Source: Isoetes taiwanensis
Lineage: Eukaryota > Streptophyta > Lycopodiopsida > Isoetales > Isoetaceae
Reading direction: 5' to 3'
Assembly (NCBI GenBank): GCA_021234155.1
Contig: JAJEKV010000098.1
Span: 2,912,803-2,976,802 of the forward strand
DNA: 64,000 nt
The position numbers and the translations under genes are program-made. The notes beneath the pieces are model-generated. The model was not told where the DNA came from and ran no database searches. It saw only the letters and a program-made list of their open reading frames with translations. Each line of letters begins with the position of its first letter. Position 1 is the stretch's first letter. This document shows, one piece after another, positions 44,521 to 55,294 of this stretch.

Positions 44521-46752
44521 TGTTCTCAGATGGGGTGCATAGCAGGACCAAGACTTATTTCAAGTTAAACACTTCATACTTCAAGGATGAGGAGTTTAAA
44601 GATGGATGCAAGCAAGCCTGGTCCTTTGCATTTGTGAGAAGGAAAGGAATGGCTGGGATTGTTGATGCTCTAGCTGCCGTGAAGTTCTTTGCTAAGAACT
44701 GGGGTCGTCAACGAGTTGCTACAAATCGAGGGATTTTGGTTACTCTGTACCAACAATTAGTGGCTTGCAGGTCTGTTGTACCATCAGATACCCAATAGGA
44801 GAAGCAGATTTTGGTCAGCATTAGACAGATGGAAGCTGAGCAAGTTCATTACGCTCGAGTTAAAGCGGGCCTGCAATGGTTCAAAGAGGGGGATCGTTGC
44901 ACAAGCTTCTTTTTTAGAGCTGCAAAAATTCGGAGACAAGCTTCTGCGATGGTGTCTCTCCAAGTTCAAGATGGGTCTCTCATCTCTGATCCTGAGCAAC
45001 TTAAGTTCTTTCTGCATGGCCACTTTTCTTCCTTTTTTGCTTCTCGTCGCCTTCCCTTCCAATCAGATTTTCAGGAGGCATTACTGACAAAGATACATCC
45101 TATTATATCTGAGGAACAAAGAGCTACTCTAGAAGCAGAGATTATGTGAATGATTTAGCAGATGCTACCTTCCTTTTGAAGAAAGGAAAGTGTCCTGGAA
45201 TTGATGGTATTCCTATCGAGTTCTTTCAGGAGTTATGGGATTGGGTTGGCGATGATGTGTATGACGCATTTCAGGATTTCAAGAGGCAAAGGCGTCTAGA
45301 CAAAATTCTTAACTGGGGCTGCATTTCTCTTATTCCCAAGTGTAAGGAACCTTCAATAATTTTGGACTGGCGCCCTATCACGTTACTATCTTCTGTGTAC
45401 AAGATTTTTGCCAAAGCTTATGCACAAAAGCTTCGGGATATTCTTGCTAATTCCATATCCTCTACACAGTCAGGATTTCTGCCACGACGATGTATATTAA
45501 ACAATGTAGCTGCTGCCTATGAAGGTATTTACTGGGCTCGACTTCAGGGCCATGAAATTGTATATTTGAAGCTGGACTTTGCAAAAGCGTATGGCAGTGT
45601 CGACTGGGCCTTCTTAGAGAAATGTCTCTTACGCTTTGGTTTTGGTGCACAATTCATAGCTGATGTCATGAGGCTTCATTATTCTGCTCGCTCTTCTATT
45701 CTCTTCCAAGGGGAACCCTCAGCATTCTTTCAGGTGGGTCGTGGCATCCGTCAGGGCTGCCCATTAGCTCCATTGTTATTTACAGTTGTGGCAGAGGTCC
45801 TTGCCCAGGTCTTCTCTCTTGCCGCACAGGAGGGAATCTTGCATGGACTTCCTATGAACAATGGGTCGCAGGAGATCTGTAATCAATATGCGGATGACAC
45901 TTTCCTTTTTATGAGGGCAGATGAGCAAAATTTACAGAATGTCGTTTCCTTGTTGGATTCTTTTTCCCTAGCATCTGGTATTTTTGTGGGTTGGCAGAAG
46001 TGCACATCACTATGGGCATTGGACTCTCCAGTTCCACCATATGCAACTGCCTATCCATGGAAGATCCTTCCCCATGGTAAAGCAACCAAACTTCTTGATA
46101 TCCCTGTAGGTGTTCATATCTCATCAGGAGATGCGTGGGAGGCAGTATTTAAGGGCTTAGAAAAGCACCTTTTCTGGTGGTCCACAGCGAAGCTTTCCAT
46201 GGCGGGACGAATCGTTGTGGCTAAGTCAGTTTTAAGTAGCACCCATGTGTGGCTTTGTTCATGTTGGCTCCACAGTCAAAGGTACAACTTATCGTTAGGG
46301 TTGTCAGAAACTTCATCTGGGGGGAAACAGAGGAGGGTGTTGCTGTCAAAGTCAGTTGGGAAAAGTGCATGTTGCCAAAGCATTTTGGCGGCCTTGGGAT
46401 GATCAATTTTCTTTTGCAGAGCAAGTTGATGATTTCTAAGTTTATATGGAGAAATTTGACTAATGTGAATGAGTCCCCGAGTTCCCGTCTTGTTTATCAG
46501 TCTTTGCAAATGTGCATTTCTTTTGGGTCTCGATCTCTTAAGCCACTTTTCCCCTGGGCTCTGTTTTATCCATTGACCGCATACCCTAATGCATCCCCAT
46601 TTCTTAGAGGATTGCTAGTTGCATGGGAGACTGTACGATCTCTGTTTCATTTTCACCATCTTGCGCACACTAGCACTACTGCAAGCTGTTGGTGGATTCC
46701 ATTGGACAGTGGTCCTCTGGTATCTTTAGTCCACCCATTGATGCAGCATTGA
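44521..46752 (+). pseudogene. L1 LINE ORF2, reverse transcriptase
   Basis: A 418-codon frame (45,146-46,402) carries most of the enzyme: KGKCPGIDGIPIEFFQELW, LIPKCKEP, LDWRPITLLSSVYKIFAKAY, TQSGFLPRRCILNN, LKLDFAKAYGSVDWAFLEKC and GIRQGCPLAPLLF, then the catalytic box YADD (45,887-45,898), intact. A pre-RT region with several frame changes lies at 44,521-45,145. After a +1 change near 46,300 the thumb and connection follow (RNFIWGETEEG, LPKHFGGLGMINF) to 46,752. It is the largest open frame in the window and was probably disabled recently. Confidence 0.9.
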
Positions 46753-47550
46753 TGGAGAGCAGCAGGTGTGTATATGATATCTGATTGGTATAATAATCAA
46801 AGGCAGTTGCTGACATGGGAAGAGTTTAGAGCTAAATTCCTCCTTTTAAGGTGGGATCGGGCTATTTGGGAGAAGGTGTCTTCAATTCTTCCACCAGTAG
46901 CACAAGTGGATGAACCCCAGCCTTGGGTAGTTCATGAGCGTGTCAAAGCAGACAAGTTGGTGAATTCCATGTACAAGGTCTTGCTTGCTGCGGACGTCTT
47001 GCCTCCTTCGTCCAAGTGACCTTTGGTCATTCCTAGGAATCGGCAGAAAGCAATATGGAAATGGGTATGGGATAAACTACTCCATCCCATAGTATCCGTT
47101 TTATGGTGGCAAGTCATTCATCGTTGTCTGCGCGTTAATATTCTGGTGCACAGATTTCGTCCAGAGGTATCTGCACTTTGTCCCTTATGTGCACAGAGGG
47201 ACGAGACAATTGAGCATTGCTTCTTCCTGTGTAGACATGTCAGACATGCTTGGTTGTGGCTTCAAGGCCTCTTTCTTGCAATTTGAATAGCCAGTAGGTA
47301 TTATTAGCAGTCTATCCCAGTAGTTGGGATAATTTGGCAAAAAGGGCGTTCCATTTGGCTTTTGTATGGATCATTTGGTCCATTTGGAAAAGAAGGAATA
47401 TTCTCATATTCAAAAGTCTTGCTTGTTCAGATGCATAGATCCTTCTTGATGCCCAACAACGAATTGTCAAAGCATTCAGGTGCTCATCAATTGCTAATGA
47501 GGTGAAGAGCCATATTTGGGAGCACTATCTTCAGATTCATACTTACTTAT
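46753..47550 (+). pseudogene. L1 LINE ORF2, zinc-binding C-terminus (zf-RVT)
   Basis: Frames at 46,768-47,019 and 47,023-47,286 give WKWVWDKLLHPIVSVLWWQV and then CPLCAQRDETIEHCFFLCRH, the CxxC...HxxxxC arrangement of the zf-RVT domain at the end of plant L1 polyproteins. A further piece (VWIIWSIWKRRNILIF in a shifted frame) leads to a stop near 47,549. Stops at 47,020 and 47,284 separate the pieces. Confidence 0.85.
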
Positions 47551-47690
47551 GAGTTTTTGCTTGCTCTTCATATTGTTTAGATGTTGTATTTGAGTGGGGC
47601 AATTTTGCTCTGGTGGACATTCTCTCCACTGAGTTTTTAGTCCCGATTGTACTCTGTAACTTTCTCTGGATAATACAGGCCCAAGTCCTT

Positions 47691-47715
47691 AAAAAAAAAA
47701 ATGCCATCCCAAGCA
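47691..47715 (+). repeat. LINE A-tail and right target-site duplication
   Basis: Ten A residues (47,691-47,700) run straight into AATGCCATCCCAAGCA (47,700-47,715), sharing one A. Beyond this point the antisense LINE resumes. Confidence 0.95.
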
Positions 47716-48390
47716 ATGCAGAAGACTTGGCCCCCAAATTTCACATCCATATAAAACTATCATTTGCATAAGTCTCATCTTAAGATGCCATGACCATTTC
47801 CTACACATGCTCTGCAATGCATATAAAGCCCTTTGTCCCCCATCAATCCGTTCTGTGATGCATGCATTCCATCTGTGATTCCTGTTAAAAACAAGATCTA
47901 ATATTTATGTGAATCACACATACTTACAATACTCCCCTTACGTTTGAAAATATGACCTTGTGTAAGTGTTCCTACTATTATTATGCCCACCTTTTCAAGA
48001 TTCACCTGCATGCCTATTTATTCACAGAAACTGGCCAAACCGTTCAAGTTTTTTTTGCATATGGTCCTTAGAACATGCAAAAATGACATCATTTGCTTAC
48101 ATCAACAACCGGATCATATATCCATATATCCCTCCCCTTCCCTCGGCAATTCTCAACCAATCAATCCTCTAAACTATCAATAAATAATCCAAACGACGTG
48201 AAGGATAGCGGACAACCCTGCTTCACCTCGATATTACTTTCTACATGATCATGGATATCCAATGAAAATGGTAAAGAAAATTGCAGAGCACTTTTTTATC
48301 CAAAACTTGGACTGTATCTCTAAGCTCCTTGGCACATTCAACTTAAACAACCTTTCCCATAATTTGTCACACATCACTTACCTATTCTCT
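47716..48390 (-). pseudogene. Old antisense LINE, 5' half (reverse transcriptase)
   Basis: The minus-strand translation includes EVKQGCPLSFTSFGLFIDSL (canonical GVRQGCPLSPTLF) near 48,190-48,240 and a decayed post-catalytic region down to the insertion. It continues in 41,270-41,936. The upstream part of this LINE is missing or lost in the adjacent plus-strand LINE. Confidence 0.75.
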
Positions 48391-48514
48391 CACTAGGGTT
48401 TCGCCCCCAGACCTCTTTTTAGATTCTAACCATCTAAAGCATCCTACGAGCAGCAAATCCTCTTTGCCCTAGTCTCTATCTAGACCTCATCTCCTACACC
48501 CCAAACAAGCATGC

Positions 48515-50300
48515 CTACTTATGGAACCCCTTCTCCTGATCCCAATCTGCATGTCCAATCCTCCTTAACCTGCCCTCATGCCCCTGATCCCGATCTGGAT
48601 GCCCACCATCCCGATCCAACATCATACCTAGGAACATCAGACATCTAAATACCCCTCACATGACGACTCTCTAGGAAGGACCAAATGGTTGGGCCACCAC
48701 GAAAATAGCCCAGACCAGATGGCAAAGAAAAGGAAGAAGCCTCTTCTATGAGGCGAGAGGCATAGGCGAAGGCCCAATCAACGAGGTCAGATTGGCAGGC
48801 GACTGCCTGTTGCTCAGATCTAACGACAAATTAAGTGCCGACAGAGGCCTTCAAATAATTGGAGGCGAGAATAGAGAGTAATAGTGTCTGAGTTACAGGT
48901 CTGACAGAAGAGATGCAGTCCTCAGTACTCTAGGTGCTCAGAAGACAGTTGGAAACAGAGAAACAACAGATTGCAAAGATGGAGACCTGCACACAACAGA
49001 CAGATGGAAGATAGCATTCGCTTGGTGCATTTCAAGAGGTAGTAAGACAAGTAGAGTCTTGCCAACCTGTGGACTCATATAGACTCCATATCCACAATTA
49101 TAAAAGCCATGACATAGGACAGGGAACGTGCTGGAGAAGAGATGTTGACAACCATCTCCCATCTTCGATCAGAGATTGAGGACACCACCACCATGATGTG
49201 AAGCATCCAGGCGACCTTCCAGGAAAGCTAGTCATACTGAGAGCCCTTCGAGTAGGGTCGAGACCCCAGAAGTTACCGTCACCGGAGATGAACCCTGGTC
49301 TAGACACTCACTTGCAGAAGCTCGAGCACAACTTTGCTGCTCGAGATCGGGAGGTGCAGGAGCTGCAAGTAACCATCATCCAACAAGACAAGGGCCTCCA
49401 TGCAGAGGCTCATGAGAAGCTGGAGCAGTGCGTGCATGAATTGACAAGGCAGCAACAATTCCAGTAGGAGTTGAGCTTCCGGCTTCAAACAGGACATGCC
49501 ACAACATAGGCTGTGACAGTCCCACACACCCAACAGCCTGCACGACTTTAGCCAAGGCCACAAACTACTACACCACTAAGCCAATTCATACCCACACTGT
49601 CACACTGGCCATGCATAGGTTCGAGTGCAGGCCACAGTCCACGCCCCACCAGCCGCAACTAGCACATGTCGCGACAACCAGCATTGGCCCGACCATCAAA
49701 AAGCTGCAGGAGTGGAGATGCAAGTGCCAACAATTTGATGATGTGCGCCCTGATAGAGAGACAGAGGAGAACCTCATCCACTGGTTCTAGATGCAGAGCC
49801 TTGTCCAGATGATATTTCATACATCCATACATATTGTTAGGGTGAGCCGCCATGGAGTCCAGCATCCTGGCTATCCCCAGGTAGCCATATTCACAGCCAG
49901 AGACGCGCAAGAGCGAGTGACCATCTTGTGTTAGAGCAGGCAGTGAAGAGGATCGCACTGTACGTTGATCGAGATCCGAATCTTGCACAACAAGAAGACC
50001 GCATGTATGAGTTAGATAAAGTCAACAGCATCTGCAGACATGGAGGAGTTGCGGGACTAATCCGGGGCAAGATGTAGATCTTTCAGCTGCCAAACTTTGT
50101 TGCGAGTGCGGCAAACCCTCGAGGCCCTTATATTGAGGCTCCAACTGCCCCAACCCATGCCTGCTATGCCTGTTACAAACACACACCCACTGCCTCACCT
50201 ACTGCTACCTGCACACCGCATATTGCCTCCACCTCTACCATGCCCCATTGTGCTGTGTCCACCGAATTTGCAGCTGCAGCTTCTAACAACAAATAGAGAT
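48515..50300 (+). pseudogene. LINE ORF1-like region (Pro-rich head, coiled coil)
   Basis: A Met near 48,511 leads MPTYGTPSPDPNLHVQSSLT. Later there is a clear coiled-coil segment (KLEHNFAARDREVQELQVTI, about 49,320-49,380), then GPTIKKLQEW and a Pro/Thr/His-rich stretch before the endonuclease. A Cys pair in a short CCECGKPSR (about 50,097) may be the ruin of a zinc knuckle. Frames change many times. It is assigned to ORF1 by position; sequence alone would not prove it. Confidence 0.55.
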
Positions 50301-51140
50301 TATGCCTCTGCATGGACTCCTAGAATTGTCGTGCTTCGTATGGTAGAAGGAAGATAGTCTCAACTCAATTGCTATTGATATGGACGTTATCTTCCTCATT
50401 GAAACGTGGGAGCATGCAAGATACAGGCTATTCAACTTATCAGGATACCAGCGCTACTCTGTCTTCAATGAGTGCATTGGAAAAAGGGAATACATGAGGT
50501 CGCCTGCTACTACCAGACTGACATAGTCAGTCTTCCCGTGCAAGACAGATAAGCAACCGGTACATGTGGATGCATGTACAACACTGCAATAGCAACCCTC
50601 TCTTTGTGGTAGCCTGCTACTTCCCATATGCTGAGAGAAACTTCTATCGACATAGACTGGACCCCTATGTCGATCTATATGATGATATATAATAACACAA
50701 GTAGTTGGGTAGAGTCATGCTCATCGGGAACTTCAATGCATGCACCGGTATGGAATAACCCCTGCGCTGGCTGGTGTTCCAACTACACCCCTCAGTAAGA
50801 GCTTGGGCACGGGTATCAGATGACAATCAGGTCATGCGCTATGATAGGCAATTGTTGCTATGTGGAGTATCTTTAGCCTGATAATCTTCAATAGATTGGC
50901 ACAGTAGCCATCCTCTTGCAAGCACACTTGCAGGCAGGAGAACTAGGGGGTGGATCGAGTGTGGTGGACTATGTGTTCGTGCTGGAATAGGATATGCATG
51001 TCATCAAGCACTTTCGAGTAGGAACAGATAGTAGGGACGAGGGGGTGGACTCGAACCACCTACCACTCTTTGCAACTGGCTTGGCAGGTTGTTTCAACCC
51101 CATGTGCGGCACCTCCTCGCATGTTTTAGTTGCAACTAGA
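50300..51140 (+). pseudogene. LINE endonuclease domain (broken)
   Basis: The readable parts are IDMDVIFLIETWEHARYRLF, GYQRYSVFNECIGK, RVMLIGNFNACTG (canonical GDFNA, here GNFNA, so a catalytic Asp is changed) and VDYVFVLE, then GVDSNHLPLFATG, where the usual SDH is SNH. At least two catalytic residues are therefore lost in addition to the stops. Confidence 0.75.
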
Positions 51141-53260
51141 ATATAAACACGCAAAGGCCTACACTCGGATGCTCACGGATGAATTGGCAGACATTTTATA
51201 GTCCTCTACACTAGAGCAATAGGCGGACATGCTGATTGATGTCATCGGACTACTGCAGAAAGGTGCTTTGGGAGAAGCCATCCTCAACGGGCCATTGGGA
51301 GCCACGATCTTCCCCTACAATCGTTGGTTTGATGCCGAGTGTAAGGAACACAAACAATAGCTCAACCAGGTCACAGACCATACTCTATGCTCACATGCAG
51401 TCAGATAATATCACCTTTTCCTTAAGGCTAAGAAGGCCAGATACTTTGGGCCCATCAATAGAAAATGTTCTTCCTCCTAGACCGTCATCTCAGGACCTTC
51501 TGATGAAGGGTACTAAAAAAGCCAGTACAGCCTACATGGAACATCACTTTCAAACAGTGGGGGCAATACGTGTAGCAGTTTTACGACCAATACGTGTAGC
51601 AGTTTTACGACCCTCAGGAAGCACAAGGAACACTACCCCTACAACAAGGTCCGAAGCTGGAAACACAGAGGCAAACATAGACCAAGGCTTACAACGCCTA
51701 GCCAATGGAAGGTATGCAGGCAGAATTGCCCAAGTGGGCAGGACCATCCATACTATTTATGTTGACTGCCATGTTCAATAAGGCGCTATAGGATTTTTCC
51801 CATAATGGACCCCTAGCCGAGTTGTCCCGATATACAAGGCATGTGACCCACATTGGCCAGGCAATAACCGAACAATCATGGTTAGTTCGATATTTTCAAA
51901 ACTGCTTATCGAAATTCTTGAGTAGCAGTTGACGGCCTGAGCAGAGGCAGTGGGTGTGCGGGCCATCACACAGGCAGGGTTGACGCTGCGGTACTCAACC
52001 ATTGATCACATCTTCGCACCTCGAACCCTGATTGAAGACAGTAGGAACTGACGTCGGGACCTATATTGCTGCTGTAGAATTCGCCAAGGCTTTTAATGCG
52101 GTGCCTCGAAAAAAGCTATGGACAAGATTGCAAGACCTAGAGGTCCCTGCAGATCTACAGATGCAGTGTACAGATTGTAGAGACATGCTCGGGCCAGTTG
52201 CAGCAGACAAGTTAGCCATTCAATAGCAGTATCGGGGTCCGCCATGGGTCCGCCAAGGATGGCCTCTCTCTCCTACATTGTTTGGACTGTAAATTGATTA
52301 TTTGGAGAGCTGGCTTGTTGAAATGGAGGCGATGGAGCTCACCTTCTGTATGATGGAGCTAATATATGCTAATGATGTGGACTTCCTACCTTACACTCCG
52401 CCAGACATGCAGCGCCATCTTGACGCTCTAGATATATTTTGCCAGTCGAGTGATATGTATGTCAAACTGGCCAAGACTAAGGTGGTTCTCATATCATCTT
52501 CATGTCAGGCAGGGACCTCCTCCTTCAGTTATCGGGGGAAGAATGTGGAAGTGGCATCCACCTACAAATATTTAGGAGTGGAGTTCTCCTCTAGTATGTA
52601 ATGGGATGCCTCCGTCCGTCTACGAGCGACAACAGGCTGGAAGGCGCTATATGCAGTGCAGAACAACAAGCATAGAACAGAGTTATATGACTGAGCCCAT
52701 CAGTCACACCTATTTAGGGCCTTGGTGGAGCCTGTCCTTTTATATGGGGTCGAGGTGTGGGGCCCAGTCGTGTCCTTAGCTATCTAGAATGACTTGGAGC
52801 AGGTACAGAAAGCCTTCTTGGCTCAGACACTGTGGGTGAAGTTCATGGTTCCATTCAGATCCTGTTGCAGGAGACAGGTTTCTTACCCCTTCATAGGGCA
52901 ACGATAGATCGACATATTGTCACTTTGAGAAGGTGATCACTATGGACGATGCTCGTCTCCCTAACTGGGCTTATACCGTGGCAATGGGGCCACAACGCCT
53001 CACGGCTTGTTGGAAGGAAAAGCGAGCTCAGTTGCTCGCCAGATGGAATGTGCAGGAGCACAGGTGCATACAAGTGCAAACAGAGGCAGATCATCATAGG
53101 TTGAGGAAGATGATTGCTTCCTCAACAAGCTCTGGGATGCCAGTGCTCTTGAACATGTCAAGACATCACATTACCAGTGCCATGGAAATCCCACATTGGA
53201 AGGGGGCCCGCAATGCTACTTGCGTACCCCTCTGCCTATGAAAAGGCGCAGACTCATTGC
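51141..53260 (+). pseudogene. LINE reverse transcriptase and C-terminus (broken)
   Basis: Seen in order: EFAKAFNAVPRKKLWTRLQD (52,078 onward), a PPWVRQGWPLSPTLFGL stretch (canonical GVRQGCPLSPTLF, Cys changed to Trp), YANDVDFLP (canonical YADD, one catalytic Asp now Asn, about 52,367-52,378), HLDALDIFCQSSDMYVKLAK, YKYLGVEFSSSM, LVEPVLLYGVEVWGPVVSLA and LPMKKRR-type ending KRRRLIALHF. The upstream half of the region (51,141-52,030) is barely readable and has a small direct duplication at 51,560-51,610. Confidence 0.8.
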
Positions 53261-53310
53261 CTTGCACTTCATATTGTATGTTGCCAAACTGTATTAAAGT
53301 GTAGAATAAA

Positions 53311-55294
53311 AAACCCAAGAGCTGAACAGTTCAGTTGACCCTAAGGTTTCTTTTTTTACAGGGCGTTCATTAATACAATAGCCATGTCCTTCACAATCTA
53401 TACATGCATTCCCCCCTCCTTAGAGTAGTTTTATTGTTTGAGAATTGCTTTTCTTAAAGCCTTCATTATTTAATAGAACTGGAGTCAACTTATCGAAAGT
53501 CTCTAGTTTTATTGTTTATGACAACAATATCAAAAGCAAGACTCAAATCTTAACATGTATGCATTGCAATTTGGTGAGCACTCAACTTGAGCATACTCAA
53601 GGTCTTGCTGCTATTCTTTTGACAAATTGCGAGAATTTGGATCCAACAGATTCTTCCATGCCTTTGCATGTCAGAACGCTCAGAAAATGAAGCTTTCATA
53701 TTGTATAAGTGTCCCCATTCAAATTCATGCTTGCCATTCGACCTTGAACAAGCTGCCCTAGGGAGAAGAATTGAGTCTTATTCTTTGTTGATTCCTAATT
53801 CCGCAGGTCGGTGGAAGAGGCGTAGGCCGCATTTAGGTGGAGCCGATGAAAAGGTATTTCTTAATCCGCATAAGGTGTTTACAGGGTCTTTAACCAGTTA
53901 CAACAATCTCCTATGCCCCAAAAGACCCCACCTAAAAATGACATTCGACATGTAATGCACCCTTCTCTATGTTCCACACACAAGTACGCATGACTTACAC
54001 ACCCCTATCGTTACCTCTAATTTTTTTTGGATCATTTGGATCCTGGTATATCCCACAGGATATACCCCTCTAGATGCCTGCAGGCCATCTGTATGAAATC
54101 AAGATGGGGTCAAACAACCCTGTTTTGACCCCATGCAATCAACGGGGATAAAAAAATCATCTCAATGATTGTCAACGGCATAAAAAAACCAAAATCAAGC
54201 TCATAGGGCTTGAATCTCTGTGTTTCACCAAAAGCTTGTTTTTCATTTGAAACCTTCCTATTGCAGTATGAAAGGCTTTGTCAAGTCCTTTGTTCCCCGA
54301 ATTTCTGAACCTTCAGAATTGAGAAGGAAGTACGAGAACAAAGGTATGAAATAGAGTAAGATATGAAATAGGGAAATACCTAGAGCCCATCTTATGCTAT
54401 TCAGTGCAGAATCATGCTGGATCAACTAGGATTTTATGCCCAAGAAGCAATTCCAGATGCAAATCCATGACCATAGCACCTGTTTTTTCAACCACAAAAT
54501 ACTTGAAAGCCAAGTATTCAGGATTTTGAGCATCGTTGCAATTGCGGAAGAGGCCACAAGCACCACCAAACTGCATCCGAACTTTCCTTTCCTTTCCTTT
54601 GCATCCGAACTTTCCTTTCCTTTCTTTTGCAAGCCGACTTGCCTTTCCTTTGCAAGAGAACATAATAAGAAAATGGACAGAACAAGCAAGCAACAAAGCA
54701 AAAATGGATCTGCCATAGCTGCCATAGTTGTAACAGAGGCGCCATTGGTAGTTCCAACAGATACGCCATGCTACATCCGGACACTTTGAAGATCTGACAC
54801 GTAAACCATGCAGTGACCTTCGAATTAAGACGAAATATTGCTTCTCAATTGGGGGGGGGGGCATCAGCTTTATACATGTTTGGATATGAATACGCTGAAA
54901 AACCTTCAAAAATCATATGGTATGAATATATAATTTGTGATTTCGAGCACACTATCAAAGTGAGACAAAAATTAAAAAACTTGCAAATATACCCCTATGA
55001 GACGCTGGAGGCAACCCTCCCGTGCGCAACACCTTGCTATTGAATCCCATGTATCATTTGGTTCACACATCTTTTGCTCCAGGGCACACTCTCATTCCCC
55101 ATTGAAATGTCCTATACATTGGAGATACCATGGAAAGTAAGTTTGGACTATGAGAATGGTTGAGAATGTGCCGAAGCCGAAGGTGGATTGCGAGAGTCGT
55201 GATCGGCCATAGCGAATCTCAACACCCTTAAGCTTCTCTCGCTGGACAGATTTGTCTCTACAACATGACATAGCAGAAGATCGAGATTGAAGCC
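53311..55294. other. Spacer upstream of SWEETIE, with an unidentified ORF pair
   Basis: At 53,445-53,690 and, in another frame, 53,668-53,955 there is coherent protein-like text (SKVSSFIVYDNNIKSKTQIL, then GRWKRRRPHLGGADEKVFLN and LCPKRPHLKMTF) that could be one gene with a frameshift near 53,680. I do not recognise it. Between 54,560 and 54,660 there is a CTTTCC-rich imperfect repeat, and a run of G at 54,851-54,861. The rest should contain the SWEETIE promoter and leader; a two-codon upstream ORF (ATGACATAG, 55,265) precedes the start. Confidence 0.4.

Larger units (their letters stand above)
41937..47699 (+). mobile_element. Full-length L1-type LINE, inactive
   Basis: It has a 5' leader, ORF1, endonuclease, reverse transcriptase, zinc-binding C-terminus, a 3' UTR and a short A-tail, between perfect 16-bp duplications. 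It is structurally complete at 5.76 kb, but ORF1 and ORF2 carry several stops and frameshifts and the endonuclease has a damaged catalytic motif. Its type differs from the microsatellite-tailed LINEs nearby: it ends in poly(A) and has a DUF4283-type ORF1 and a zf-RVT domain, as in plant L1 elements. Confidence 0.95.
48392..53310 (+). mobile_element. Near-complete LINE, heavily mutated
   Basis: It starts with a leader near CACTAGGGTTTCGCCCCC, followed by ORF1-like, endonuclease and reverse-transcriptase regions and a short 3' end just beyond the conserved LPMKRRRLIA residues (about 53,240). Numerous stops show age. It matches the microsatellite-tailed LINEs at 12.8, 28.3 and 36.3 kb in the region after the catalytic box, and is the longest copy of that type here. 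The 3' tail is unclear: AATAAAAAAC at 53,305 may be the remains. No target duplication was found. Confidence 0.8.

Noticed and set aside
51020-51090. Minus-strand GTGGTTCGAGTCCACC resembling a tRNA T-arm, suggesting a tRNA gene
   Set aside because: No acceptor, D- or anticodon-arm can be assembled, and the same bases encode the GVDSNHLPLF part of the LINE endonuclease on the plus strand.
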